Source: Phaffia rhodozyma
Lineage: Eukaryota > Basidiomycota > Tremellomycetes > Cystofilobasidiales > Mrakiaceae
Assembly: GCA_014706385.1 (NCBI GenBank)
Contig: JACGZH010000002.1
Location: forward strand, 1,612,001-1,676,000
Direction: 5' to 3'
Length of the DNA: 64,000 nucleotides
Of the stretch, positions 9,468 to 20,376 are shown piece after piece (position 1 is the first letter of the stretch; every line of letters starts with the position of its first letter). Under the pieces are notes generated by a model, which had not been told where the DNA came from, did no database searches, and saw only the letters and a program-made list of their open reading frames with translations. The translations under genes and the position numbers were made by a program.

Positions 9468-11973
9468 ATGTCTCTTTCTCGGAATGAGCCGGTTCCAGGG
9501 ATGCCATGTGAGTGACTAAGAAGAAGAACTTGGCTCAATTTCTCTCTTCGTGCGCGCTCACACCATCGTAACCTTTACAACAACACAAAATAGATTTCCT
9601 TCCGCTCAACAGTCCGGCCATTGGGTCAGAGATCGTGGAACACACCATCAAAGTTGGAGGTCCGAGACTGAAAAGTTTCGAGCCGCTTAATATCCGGGAT
9701 GTGACTTTCAAAGTATGCTCTTGGTTTCATTAATCCGAGGCTAGGTCAGCTAGTTTGACTGGTTTGTCTGTCGTCAACAGAACCGGCTCTGGGTGAGTCC
9801 TATGTGTATGTATTCGGCAGAAGATGGTCATCAAACCGACTTTGTGAGTGGCTCATCTGTAAGCCCTTGCCGCGTTGAGTGAGATCCATAGGACTGATCA
9901 GCTTATCTTTCGACAGCATTTTGTGGTAAGGCTTGTCCCATATATTTAGACTTTCGGTGATTACGCCAACGATTTGTTGATATCAATCGTTGTACCACAG
10001 CATATAGGTGTGAGTTTTTTTAACCCTAAATCTTCACTGATCGATTCTGGCTCACAGATAGAGCTGAAACACTCGAATTTTAACCTGTTCCATCCAGGGC
10101 TTTGCCATTCGCGGCGTAGGCGCGATATGTCTGGAAGCTCATGCAGTCTTGCCAGAGGGAAGGATTACCCCTCAGGATGCTGGAATCTGGAAGGATTCTC
10201 AGATAGAGCCGCTAAAGCGGCTGGTAGAGTTTTGCCACGCCCGTCAGTCCTCACCTTCTCCATACATGTCTCTCTCTCTCTCTAATGGCACGGTTGTGAG
10301 GTATTGACCGGTGTGAGCTCGTCCAACTGGTTTCAAACCCTCTAGATGGTAAGCCTCTTCCCTCGTGTTACTTTTTTTTTTGAAACCCCGTCCCGATCAT
10401 TAGTGTCGCAACACTGGACTGAACATAAGTACTCTCCTCTAAACTACAGGAACGAAGATTGGGATTCAACTCGCTCATGCTGGCCGTAAGTTGTGACATA
10501 TCGCACTCATTTATCTGTTCCAAAATGACCAAAATTCAACTCGACTTTTGATCAAACCTTAAAGGCAAGGCCTCTACAAAAGCGCCGTGGGTAGCGAAAG
10601 CTCCTGCTGGACCTCAGTCGGACGTCGCTTCAGAAGACGATGGAGGATGGCCCGATAATGGTTGGTCTGAGTTTCTTGCGTCTCTTTTTCGGATGTATAC
10701 TCTCTGTGATGAAGCAGGGGAAGAAGAGGAGGGATGAAGCTGATGTTTGTATATCTTGTTGGGATGGTACAAGTATACGCACCTTCTGCTATTCCTTTCC
10801 AGGAAACATACCCGCAGCCTATCGAGGCCTCGAAGGAATATATCGAGAACCTGGTTCAAGCCTTCAAGGACGCGACCGAGCGATGTAAAAAGATTGGATT
10901 TGACTTTATCGAGATTCATGGTGCTCATGGTGAGCTTCTCAAGTTGTATACCAGGAAAAAGATGGATTTCTTGTAGATGCTGATCATGTATGGAATTGGA
11001 AACACAAAAGGGTACCTGATTCATTCGTTTGTGTCCCCGCTATCGAATAGCCGAACGGATGAGTACGGAGGATCTTTTGAGAACCGAATCAGGCTTTCCA
11101 AACTGGTATCCAAAGAGGTTCGAGCGATCTGGGATCGGCCATTGTTCTATAGGATTTCTGCTAGCGACTGGGCGGACGGACCGGAGAGAGATCAAAACTC
11201 TGGAGAGTGGGTTCAGTGGGGACTCGTTCAGAGCGTCATGCTTAGTAAGGAACTTGAGGTGAGTGTTTATATGTTTGTGACATATGATCTTTCTTTCAGT
11301 ATTGATGAACCTCGTTCCCGACTTTGGAAGACTCTGGGAATCGACTTGATTGATACCTCATCTGGTGGGCTTTGGTCCAAACAAAAAATCGAGATCAAAC
11401 CTGGTTATCAAGGTGAGATCTTGCCATCTCTCTCATTGTTCTTCATATGAAGATACCCAAGGCACTCAACTATAGCTCTTGTAGTTCACTTTGCGGAAGT
11501 CATCAGAAGCGAGACGTCTCTGAGAGTGGGCGCCGTTGGTCTATTGACCACCGCGGAGCAAATCGAGGATGTTCTACAGGAAGGCCAAGCAGACGTCGTC
11601 TTTTTAGCCAGAGAACTCCTTAGGAATGCAGATTTCGTGATTGAGTGCGCCGAAAAACTCGGGGTCGTCGTCAAGGTTTGTTTCAATCTTCTTCCTCTTC
11701 GCACTTGCTGCACTTCCTCCTGTCTCCTCTAGATAGATCAACCCATCAGATCTGACCGAGGTGGTTCTTATTCACCAGCCCGCGAACCAGTACGAGCGGT
11801 ACGGTCATTCTAATTCGGTATCTTTGACCATCTGGAAGATGGAAAAAAACTGACCTGTACTTTGATGATCCGATAAATTCGATAGAGCCTGGACTCGGAT
11901 GTCGTCCGGGATTAATTCGAAAAGATCAAAGTATCATAAGGAAGTGGACACTAGATCTTCCACTCCTTCGTGA
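9468..11973 (+). CDS. NADPH-dependent old yellow enzyme, YqjM-like flavin oxidoreductase
   Basis: FMN enzyme that reduces activated C=C bonds (ene-reductase). It belongs to the YqjM or 'thermophilic-like' class, shown by [16 protein letters not shown] with the FMN-tuning Cys. Also visible are [34 protein letters not shown] with the substrate-binding His, [35 protein letters not shown], a GGLWSKQKI segment and the late FMN phosphate-binding stretch [13 protein letters not shown] plus [10 protein letters not shown]. The start [13 protein letters not shown] is the first ATG. The motif DFHFVHIGGFAIRG can be read only through two 9-base exons (9917-9925 and 10001-10009), and the next long gap may hide a 3-base exon (10346-10348). 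Other clear exons: 9468-9507, 9781-9843, 10098-10242, from 10450. It ends RSSTPS-stop. About 400 residues, probably cytosolic. Confidence 0.92.
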
Positions 11974-12198
11974 ACGGTATTTGTTTCCTTATGTTTTCAA
12001 GTTGTATCGTATGTATTGATTTATTGAAGTTGCGTCATCGGTTTGCAAATGGTTACAAGCGATGATGATGGTGGTGTTTTTGTGAGAGATTAGCTTGCCG
12101 ACCGCGTTATCGTATTTACACTGTACATCGTTAACATTGTTGATCGCGGATATACTGAAGAAGCAACAAATCTATGCAGTGGGACGTATGTGGATGGT

Positions 12199-12459
12199 GT
12201 ATCAGATAATGGCCCGAACGACGAAGCAGGCATCCACGAGTGCAAGAACAGACAGTTGAAGTATCCCAAAAGTAATGACTGAAATGAATGAAATAGAATA
12301 GACTCGGCACTGAATAAGGGCTTTGCATTCAAATATCATCTCGTTCTGAAGGTTACAGTCTTGTGAGATGATTTCAGTACCAATTTCACGTCGTTGCTGG
12401 GTTGACAAGCCATTCTCGAGGGAGAAGGAGCTCTCTTCTACAGAGGAAATATCTGACAT
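12199..12459 (-). CDS. Doubtful small ORF with C-terminal membrane segment
   Basis: An 86-codon frame begins MSDISSVEESSFSLENG and ends in about 30 hydrophobic residues (SISFISVITFGILQLSVLAL and onward) followed by FVVRAII-stop, the layout of a tail-anchored membrane protein. No family is recognised, no splice sites are needed, and codon choice is not distinctive. It could be a chance frame in the downstream region of the oxidoreductase gene. Confidence 0.22.
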
Positions 12460-13102
12460 GATATCATGAGCATTGGCGCCCTCAACCCGCAATGCAATCA
12501 AGAAGGGGGTTTATGAACATCACAAGGATTTTCTTACAATATAGATCAGACCAAATTGAAGAGCATAAGCTCAACGGACGATGGGTGAGGTTTGATGAGG
12601 GAAGATTATGATGACTAGAAGGAATACGGTATGAACGAGGAGGGGTGACTTGTTGGTGAGAAAAGAAAACCAGGATAGATAAGATAAGATACCGGCCTAA
12701 CAGTGAGAGAACTGAAATCCTTCTCTTACACTCTCTACTCTCTCTTCGTGCTATCTGACATTGATGGCCAAAAGAGAGAGGTGTAAGGTCTGGTAAAAAA
12801 AAATACTCAGATTATTCCTCTGTCGCACCTATAGGCAGGAAGAATGAAGAGAAACTAGAAAAAAATGAGCGACTGGCTTGACCACTGCCACTTTTCTACC
12901 TTCTCCCTAGCGACCCGCCTCGACCTCAATCCTATGGTGACATACTGTCATCCTTCAACGAAGGAACCAACTGCTTCCAAACACTGAATACAGGTTACCT
13001 CACAGCAATATCACCACCCCACAGCACAGATATCACCTCGCAGCGCTACCTACATACCCAAACATGTTTGTGTCTCAAACGCGAGAGACCTTGCCGAACG
13101 AT

Positions 13103-13120
13103 TGCGTCATGAGTGACGCA
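13103..13120. promoter_or_regulatory. TGACGCA inverted repeat, possible bZIP site
   Basis: TGCGTCA and TGACGCA form exact 7-base arms around a 4-base spacer (TGAG), about 380 bases upstream of the phosphatase ATG. The arms resemble half-sites of CRE/AP-1 type bZIP factors. Regulation of the phosphatase is an inference. Confidence 0.35.
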
Positions 13121-13501
13121 CGAATGGTTACGCCGGAGATAATAATTCCAGCGTAATCAACCGACTGGTTACGTTCTTTTCTCCCTCCTCACCGCCAACA
13201 GTTGGCCCGGTCTTTTATCGCACAAGTGTTCTTCATACTACCAACGACACCTTCCCACCTCCGTCTTCCTTTGTGGCATCCCCAAGGACACCGTGGAGGT
13301 CTCTTCCATCGGTCTATCAACAACCTCCTTCGACTCCTCTCTTTCGTGCTTTTTTCCTTTTTTTTCTGGAACTTTTTTTTTTTTTCCTGTTCTGGGCCTT
13401 CAGCAGCACCTCGCTTGTCCATTTCATACAGTCTCCTTTACTAATCCTTTTGGCTGGCACCCCACCCCGTCTCCCTCTTTAAATTTCAGCCAATACCAAG
13501 G

Positions 13502-16500
13502 ATGTTTGTAGACACAGAGCAAAGCAACCCAAACCTTCGGTTGCAGCTGCCTTCTTCTCCAAAGTCGATGTCTCCTCCACCGCCACCACCAATGCTGACG
13601 AACAGGCGAACAGGTCTAAATTTAGGCGATCTCTCTACCCCATCTTTCTTTCCACCTTCCACTCCTGCTGCAGATTCCTCTATCACCACCGCTAATACCA
13701 GCAACACAAACGACATCTTTCATCATTCTTCGACCGCATCTGCCTCGGCTCAAGAGCCTTTCGCATTCAGACAACCTTTCACATCGCCTACCCCTCTGAC
13801 CCCTCTGATCAGTCCGTGGCAGAACTTGTTCGTGTCCTCTGGCGCTCCTACTCCGTCACTCTTTCCGTTAGACTCGCCATTCAACCCGATCGGTTCATTG
13901 AATTTCCCTAGTGGAGATGCTGGTGAAGTTAGTGCTGCAGGTGGCTCCAATGGAGTCGGAGTGTTTCCTGGTGTGAGCCGAACCGGTCCAACCGGGTTTT
14001 CGATCGCATCGTCCCCTCCACCAGCGATGGCCAGTAGGTTTCAGAGGATGAGTTTGTCAACGTCAGGAAAATCTTCGAAAGGAGAGGAGGTCACTGGTAC
14101 CGGAAAGCGTTTGAACAATCTCTCAACTTCCCCATCGGTCCTTCCAGTCCAAAACTCGACACCACACTCGTTCTCATCAACGGCAAATCGAATGCTAGGT
14201 GGTCCGTCAGGCGGAAGTATCGCCAGCCGTAGAGCAAAGTCGTGCGTTTCCATCTCTGTTCTTTCTCCTTTCTCTCTGTTCTCTCCTTCTTCTTTCTGCC
14301 TTTTCTTCTCACCCCGTTCTCGGATGCTAATCCTTCGTGTATCGTTGCGATTTTCCATTTTGGACATTTTCGGCTCCGCTTTCCCCTCCCGCAGCGCCAT
14401 GGCCCCATCGAATCCCCATATCCAAATGTTGGATCCAAGTGATATTCCAGTGCCAATTCCTCACACCTATTTGATCTTGGACCTAAGAACCCACAACAGC
14501 TATACACACTCCCGTGTTCCTACTGCTATCCCCATCACCATTCCTTCGACTCTACTCCGTCGAGCTAACTTTACGCTCGCCAGGCTCGTTCCCATGCTTG
14601 ATCAAGAATCCGATCAGGCAAGAATATGGGAGTTTCAGAAGGGACCGGATGCCATCACTCGGATTATCTGCTACGATCAAGACGGACAGTCAGCGGGCGA
14701 AGGAGGCATCCTTGCTGGATTGTTAAACAAGTTTGAGAAAGACGGCTTCAAAGGAAAGCTCTGTATCGTCAGAGGCGGTTTTGCTGCGGTCTCAAAATCA
14801 AACACACAGGGCTTGGTCGACAATTCCCCTCTGGCGGAACAGGCCAAACCCTCCAAATCAGTGAACGGTCGTGATCTTCCGGTTCGTTTGTCTTCTTGGA
14901 TTTCTTCGTAATCTTTTCTTGCTCATGCTATCAAGAAAGGACGTGTTACTGACTTCCTTTTTCATGATGAACGCCGCTACAACAACATCTCTGCATCGAT
15001 CTGAAACCTAGTTGGCCGCCTTCCAGCAAGGTTCGTTGAGCTACACAAACTTTCATAAACACAAACTTGAACCGGAGCTAAAACGTTTGTCTTTTTCTAA
15101 CAGTTTCGACCAACGGAGGCGCACCCACCGTCGGATTTACTCTCCCCGGTATGGACGGGTCTGGCAAAACGTTGACTATGCCTCAGACGGCTGGGCTCCA
15201 ACACAAAGCAGCCAACCCGTTCTTTGATAACATCAGACAGAATATCGAGCTCTCACATGGTATAGGTGAACGAATTCCCCTCGATCTCCCTTCGTCGACC
15301 GTCGAACGAGCCGGGGATCTGCCCTCTTTCTTGAGGGATATCATCCTAGCTTCTCCTTCACAGGCGGCGGACACACTTGCTCAGCAGTTTTACAAAGTCG
15401 AGCTGGGAGAGCAAAAACGACTACAGGGAATCATGAATCATCACTCAAAGTTTGGAGATGCCGGAAGCGACGAGTCGGGCGATAACAAGGTGGATCGATT
15501 CCCGTATAGTATCACCGCCGGCCTGGAGAAAGGCTGGAAGAACAGGTCCGTTCGGATGCCTCTCTTTTGCGCGTGTTTGTGTATTTGCGCTAATTACAAA
15601 AGTGCTCATTTTACGCGTCATCTCTAGGTTCCAAAATATTTGGCCGTTCGACCATGCTCGAGTCCGACTGGAAGCAAAGTGTCATGATGATGGATCGGAC
15701 TACATTAACGCTTCTCTTGTGCAGCCTCGCGCGACGAACAAAAAGTATATCGCTACCCAGGGACCTTTGCCTTCGACATACCAAGATTTCTGGACGTTAT
15801 GTTGGGAACAAAACGTCAGGGTTATCGTCATGTAAGCCGGGTCTCTGTCGCGTTCTTGTCGCTCCTTACCAACAATTGACGTTCTTGGGGGATCTTGTTT
15901 CTTGACGGACCTGATGATAGGTTGACCAAACAACACGAAGGCGGACAGGTCAAATGTGGAGATTACTGGAGCGATCGAAAATTCGGACGGCTTACATTAC
16001 AGTTACTAGAAGTTAAAGGAGAGGAAGAGAATATGCCTGGTCACGACGGAGGAGGAGGTTTCTTCGCCGCTGCCGCCCCAAAGACGAGCGAGCCTCGACC
16101 ACTCATAAAGCGATCTTTCCTTGTGACTCACGATGACCACCCTGAAGAACCCGGGCGACTGATTACTCAGATCCAATACGTTTCTTGGCCTGATTTCGAT
16201 ATCCCAGAGACTCCCGAGGATCTTTTAAATTTGATCCGAGAAGTCAACCAGATCAACGATGAGGCAGGTGTTCAAGCACATATCACTGGTCAACCTTCAC
16301 CTGGTCCGATCGTCGTTCATTGTTCGGCCGGTGTCGGCAGAACTGGTTCTTACGTCGTGGTAGATGCCGTGCTGGATGCAATCAAGCACGAGATGCAACT
16401 CAAACGGGAAGCCAAACCGTCGAGAGACAGGAAACAGACGCTGGATCGATCTAGGAACCCTTCGGTCTCATCTTCGTCTCCATTCGCATCTTCCGCACCG

Positions 16501-17604
16501 ACATCATCGCCACCGCCCGGCTCACCGTTCTTTGACCTCAGAGCAGCCCGATCACCTACTTCGAGACCCCGATCGAGGGATGACCCGACGAACGGTCCTA
16601 GGGTGAGTGATATGGATATCGATTACTCGGCCGTTTATAATTCCAAGGACACATCTCGATCCGGTTCTCCCGCTACATCAGATGCGGATGAGAATTCGTC
16701 CTTGTTCTCTACACATACTGGTTCGACCACATCGCTCATCAACCTAGGCAACATGCATATCGGTTCGAATGGCAGAAGAAGCTCGGTGCCGTTCAATCTC
16801 ACAAAACGACCTTCGTTCACGACGTTCCACTCTACCGGCTCACCCCTACTTTCAAACAGCTTGAAAGAGGACTCGCCTTCGTTTGTATCGACATCGACTA
16901 CAACGTCGACCTCGACACCGACGTCAGTAGCGACACCTTCTGAATCAATGAGTTACCAAGAGGGACTACCACCCCCGAGATGTACACTCAGCACACAGGA
17001 TGTCACGTTGTCGGACTTGCAGGATCCAGTTTTGAACGTGTTGGAGGACATGAGAGAGCAGAGAATGAGTCTGTGTCAGACATTGAGGCAGTTCGTGTTT
17101 GCTTATCGAGGTATGTTTGCTCTCTTCCTGAAACTTGATCTAGTTTCTCTGTAGGCGTTCATTTCTGTTTTCTCTGACTCACTGAGGGTTTTAATTTCTC
17201 GTCGTTATCGATACGTTTTACTGCATTCGCAGTCATCATTCAGGGTACTTTAGATATGGTAGAAGAAGAGCGTCGAATGAGTTCAAGTTTGGACTCGTCA
17301 GACGATCGAAAGCGACATGGTAGGCATTTTTCTCCTTCCTTCCTCAAGAGAAAGGAGAGACCAACAACTTAACATCTCTTGATCTTGACCATCCCTTCTC
17401 TCAGCCGAGGATGACGCGTACGAGGGTAGCCGAGGAGGGTTGATCAAACGACCTTCGCTCAAGTTGCCTAAAGTCCGAGCCCGTCGACCGTCTAAGGCTA
17501 CTCCACTCAGCAACAGCTCATCTGCTCTTTCTGAAGATATTCTTCCTCCCAATCCAGGGCCAGGTCCAGCTGAGTCAGCAACGAACGAAGAATCTATTTC
17601 ATAA
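13502..17604 (+). CDS. Rhodanese-like plus tyrosine-specific protein phosphatase (Pyp/PTP type)
   Basis: Removes phosphate from tyrosine, most likely on MAP kinases as for yeast Pyp1, Pyp2 and Ptp3; cytosolic or nuclear. The N-terminal ~290 residues are Ser/Pro-rich and disordered. A rhodanese-like (CDC25/MAPK-docking type) domain follows (HTYLILDLRTHNSYTHSRVP, ~14460-14830) without an obvious catalytic Cys loop. The PTP domain starts near 15480 and has NIWPFDHARVRL, DYINASLV, YIATQGPLP, the WPDFD loop (~16192) and the P-loop VHCSAGVGRTG (~16316), so it looks active. About 215 residues of Ser/Thr-rich sequence separate the P-loop helix from the Q-loop segment MREQRMSLCQTLRQF (~17050). A basic tail ends SATNEESIS. 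One intron (14239-14394) is 156 bases, a multiple of three, without an in-frame stop. The last three exons begin near 17234 and 17404. Confidence 0.9.
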
Positions 17605-18179
17605 GATTGACCATCATATCGTTCTACTATATGTGACTTTGGAATTCACCTCCCTCCCATAAAGGGTTTTTTCTTGTTGCCACTCCTTTCTTGTTTCTTT
17701 TCTTTTGATATCTCTTGTTGTCGTGTTTGAGAAGTGCGCTCCTTTTCGTGTGTTTTCCTTGTCCGCTCGTTTGTAATGCTTGATCGTTTTCTTTAAACTT
17801 TTACCACACGGTTCTACCAGATATGTTTTTCTTATATCTTTCCTACATCTTTCTCAACTCTCCTCCTCTCTTTTGTTTCAACCAGCTATAGTTCTCTACA
17901 TATTGTGTTCGTTCCTCCTGGCATGTTCATCCTCAGCTCTTCCATCTCTGAACATTCAGTATTTTTGATCATAGAACAGCCTCTCCTCGATGCTTTCAGT
18001 TCGAAACCGCTTTTCTCTTCTGTTTCTTTGATCCTCGTCAAACTTGCGCTTTTGCATCACTTCCACCATTTGAAATTGATTCATATATTCCTACTTTATT
18101 TGCTCCACACCCAATAGTTGTCAGGATCAGAAAGCATGTTTTCTCCTCTTGTCTTCTTTGCGTTCACAACAAGTTGGTT
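17605..18179. other. Tail-to-tail intergenic region
   Basis: Lies between the stops of two convergent genes. It is T- and C-rich and contains no frame with family features; I read it as overlapping 3' UTRs. Confidence 0.5.
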
Positions 18180-20026
18180 TTATCGAATGGTGATACCGAA
18201 CTTGGCAATGAGAGCATCGTTTACTTTTGAGTGAAGTTCAGATACTTCGGTGTTTGTCAGTGTCCTATGGTCCCAATCATGTTCCCCCCAAACATCCAAA
18301 CAGAAGAGAACGAGAAAAACGACAAAACAAATAAAAACAAATAGTCGTCAGGATGAAATGGCTCAGCACGCAAAGAAGGTTGGGTAAGTTAGAAGAGTAT
18401 GTTTGTAAATTCACGAACCTCTCCATCGATCGATAGACAACTCGGTAGGATAACGATCGACGACCGGTCTTAGGATGAACGAATTCATCAAACTACGGTG
18501 ATAGGCAACAGTGAGAGAGATCAATCTACGAACACATAAGAAAAAAGGCCGCGAGGTAAGGAAGGTACCATACTTTTTCGACACTTTCAACCATATCCCC
18601 AGCGATATCTCGGAAGATATCACAAACATCGTTCTCATGCAGCCTCTCTTCCGTTGAGGTCGATTCATCCGGTAACCAGAAGGACAGGTCTCGGTTACAC
18701 GACGGGTATCTTGACCAAGGCGAGAACTGAGTGATTCCTCGAGAGGAGGCGAACTGAGCCGCAAATCGAGGATCCTGAGTCCAGAACAGACGGATGTCCG
18801 GGATGTTGAACAGAATCATCGCTAGTCTTTCGAGACCTAGACCGAACGCCCATCCGACCTTTTCAGGAACGTCTGTTTTATAGGAGTGGATGATAAGATT
18901 TTCAGGCAGCAGAAGAATTTAGCATTGTCACAGATTGGAAATGGAAAGACAAAGGAGAGAAGATATAGAGTAAGGATACGAACCAGATCGGACCAATGCG
19001 TCTTGCTTGACGACACCACATCCTAGGATCTCCAACCATTTCCCTTCAAACATCACCTCGACCTCATAGCTGGGTGCCGTCCATGGGAAGGTCGCGTTGA
19101 TCCATCTGATCTGTAAGGGTTCACCCGCCTGATCGGTATGAGATCTGAACAGTGCGAGGATCATCGAGTTCAAAGAGAGTTTCAAATTGTCGACCAAGAG
19201 TTGAAGAGTCTCCTCGTCGTGCTCAGGTTGGGAAGGGTTGATGACCGCATCCAACGGTTGAGTAGGATCGTCGAGCAGCAATGGAGATGGGTTCGAAGCA
19301 ATCAGATCTCTGAGTGCTTGGTTCTCTTTCGGAAGGTCTTTGAGAGCTTTTGGTCCCCAAACGGAAGCACCCTCCATCTGATGGAAGACCGGATAGTGAG
19401 AGCTATCAATCTCATCTCTCCTATAGACATCTGCACTCAACAACCATTTTTCCAATCCTCGTTTAAATGTTTCGATTTCATGTGCGGAGGTATGAGTTCT
19501 CAACACGGTGTCCTTGTTGAGGTAGTAGGAATCACTCTTCGCTCGACCAGGATGGTCATCAGCAAATCCCAGCTCGTCAAAGTTTTGTCTGACGGAGACA
19601 ATAGCGGACGGAGGGATGACCGGTGTGAATTTATCGAAATGGGATTCAATCAAGTTTCGAATGATTCCCAGTGGGTGATCCGGTTGTTTATGTAGTCCGT
19701 ATGGGAGTTTAGACAAAATGGTAGGAGAGGCGTTGGTGTAATCATCTGACGGATAGGTGACACCCTCGATCTGAATTGAAGATCGTTCGGTTCCTGTTGG
19801 CAACGAACGATCAACCGAAGGAATAGGAGGCGAATATCAGCCGGATAACCAAAAGATCCTCCCGGCCCTCCGTCGGAACGAAGGGCTCAAGATGGTAGAG
19901 AAACAGAAGAAGGATAGGGAGCTAACCGAAAAGTGGAGAGGCGGAACTGTAACACCTCACATGAAGAACCGAAGTCGAGCTTCTAAAGATGGTCCTAGAC
20001 GATGCCAACATGTTGTATGTCTTCAT
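18180..20026 (-). CDS. MSF1: Mitochondrial phenylalanyl-tRNA synthetase
   Basis: Charges mitochondrial tRNA-Phe; single-chain class II synthetase (human FARS2, yeast MSF1). Core: DHPLGIIRNLIESHF, the long HTSAHEIETFKRGLEKWL segment, RRDEIDSSHYPVFHQMEG (motif 2 area), DLKLSLNSMILALF, GWAFGLGLERLAMILF (motif 3) and IRLFWTQDPRF. The C-terminal anticodon-binding fold has FVHPKTGRRSLSYRVVYRS and ends KFGITIR-stop at 18180. The N-terminus is supplied by a first exon (from 20026 or, 15 bases in, the ATG at 20011) reading MLASSRTIFRSSTSVLHVR, a classic basic, hydroxylated mitochondrial presequence. It joins through a GTTAGC donor to an acceptor at CAACAG just before 19794, keeping frame (G|GA). A TTG at 19803 opens the second frame but is intronic in this model. 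Confidence 0.88.
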
Positions 20027-20376
20027 TCGAGACCAAAGCGCTTTGGACTACTTCGGAAGAAGCGGAGAAGGTGAGAGGAAAAGGGTGAGAACGACGAGAG
20101 GATCGCAGGGTTACGTAAGCATGCTTTCTCTGCCTTGTTCCGAAGGGCAACTCTGTCGACAAGTCAAGAGAAGGAGGCAGAGAGACTGGCTGCAAAACAG
20201 GACATGATGATATGACTGTATAAGGAAAGATAGAATAGGGGGCAACAAGGAACTACATTGCCGAGATGATGAGAAAATAGGAGAAAAAAGAACGTAGTAG
20301 AGAAGAAAGAAAAAGTGAAAATGACAGATTGAAAAGCAAAATGGTTGTGAGAGAAAGGTTCGAAAGAGATAGAAGA
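20027..20376. other. Intergenic region between two minus-strand genes
   Basis: Promoter side of the Phe-tRNA synthetase and 3' side of the stress-protein gene. Nothing else is visible. Confidence 0.5.

Larger units (their letters stand above)
11974..13501. other. Intergenic region
   Basis: Apart from the small doubtful ORF at 12199-12459 (-) and an inverted repeat at 13103-13120, I see no gene. The last 300 bases before the phosphatase are strongly pyrimidine-rich with T runs, as in long fungal 5' leaders. Confidence 0.5.

Noticed and set aside
13486..13716. Minus-strand Gly-rich ORF over the phosphatase N-terminus
   Set aside because: Shadow of Ser/Pro-rich coding sequence on the + strand.
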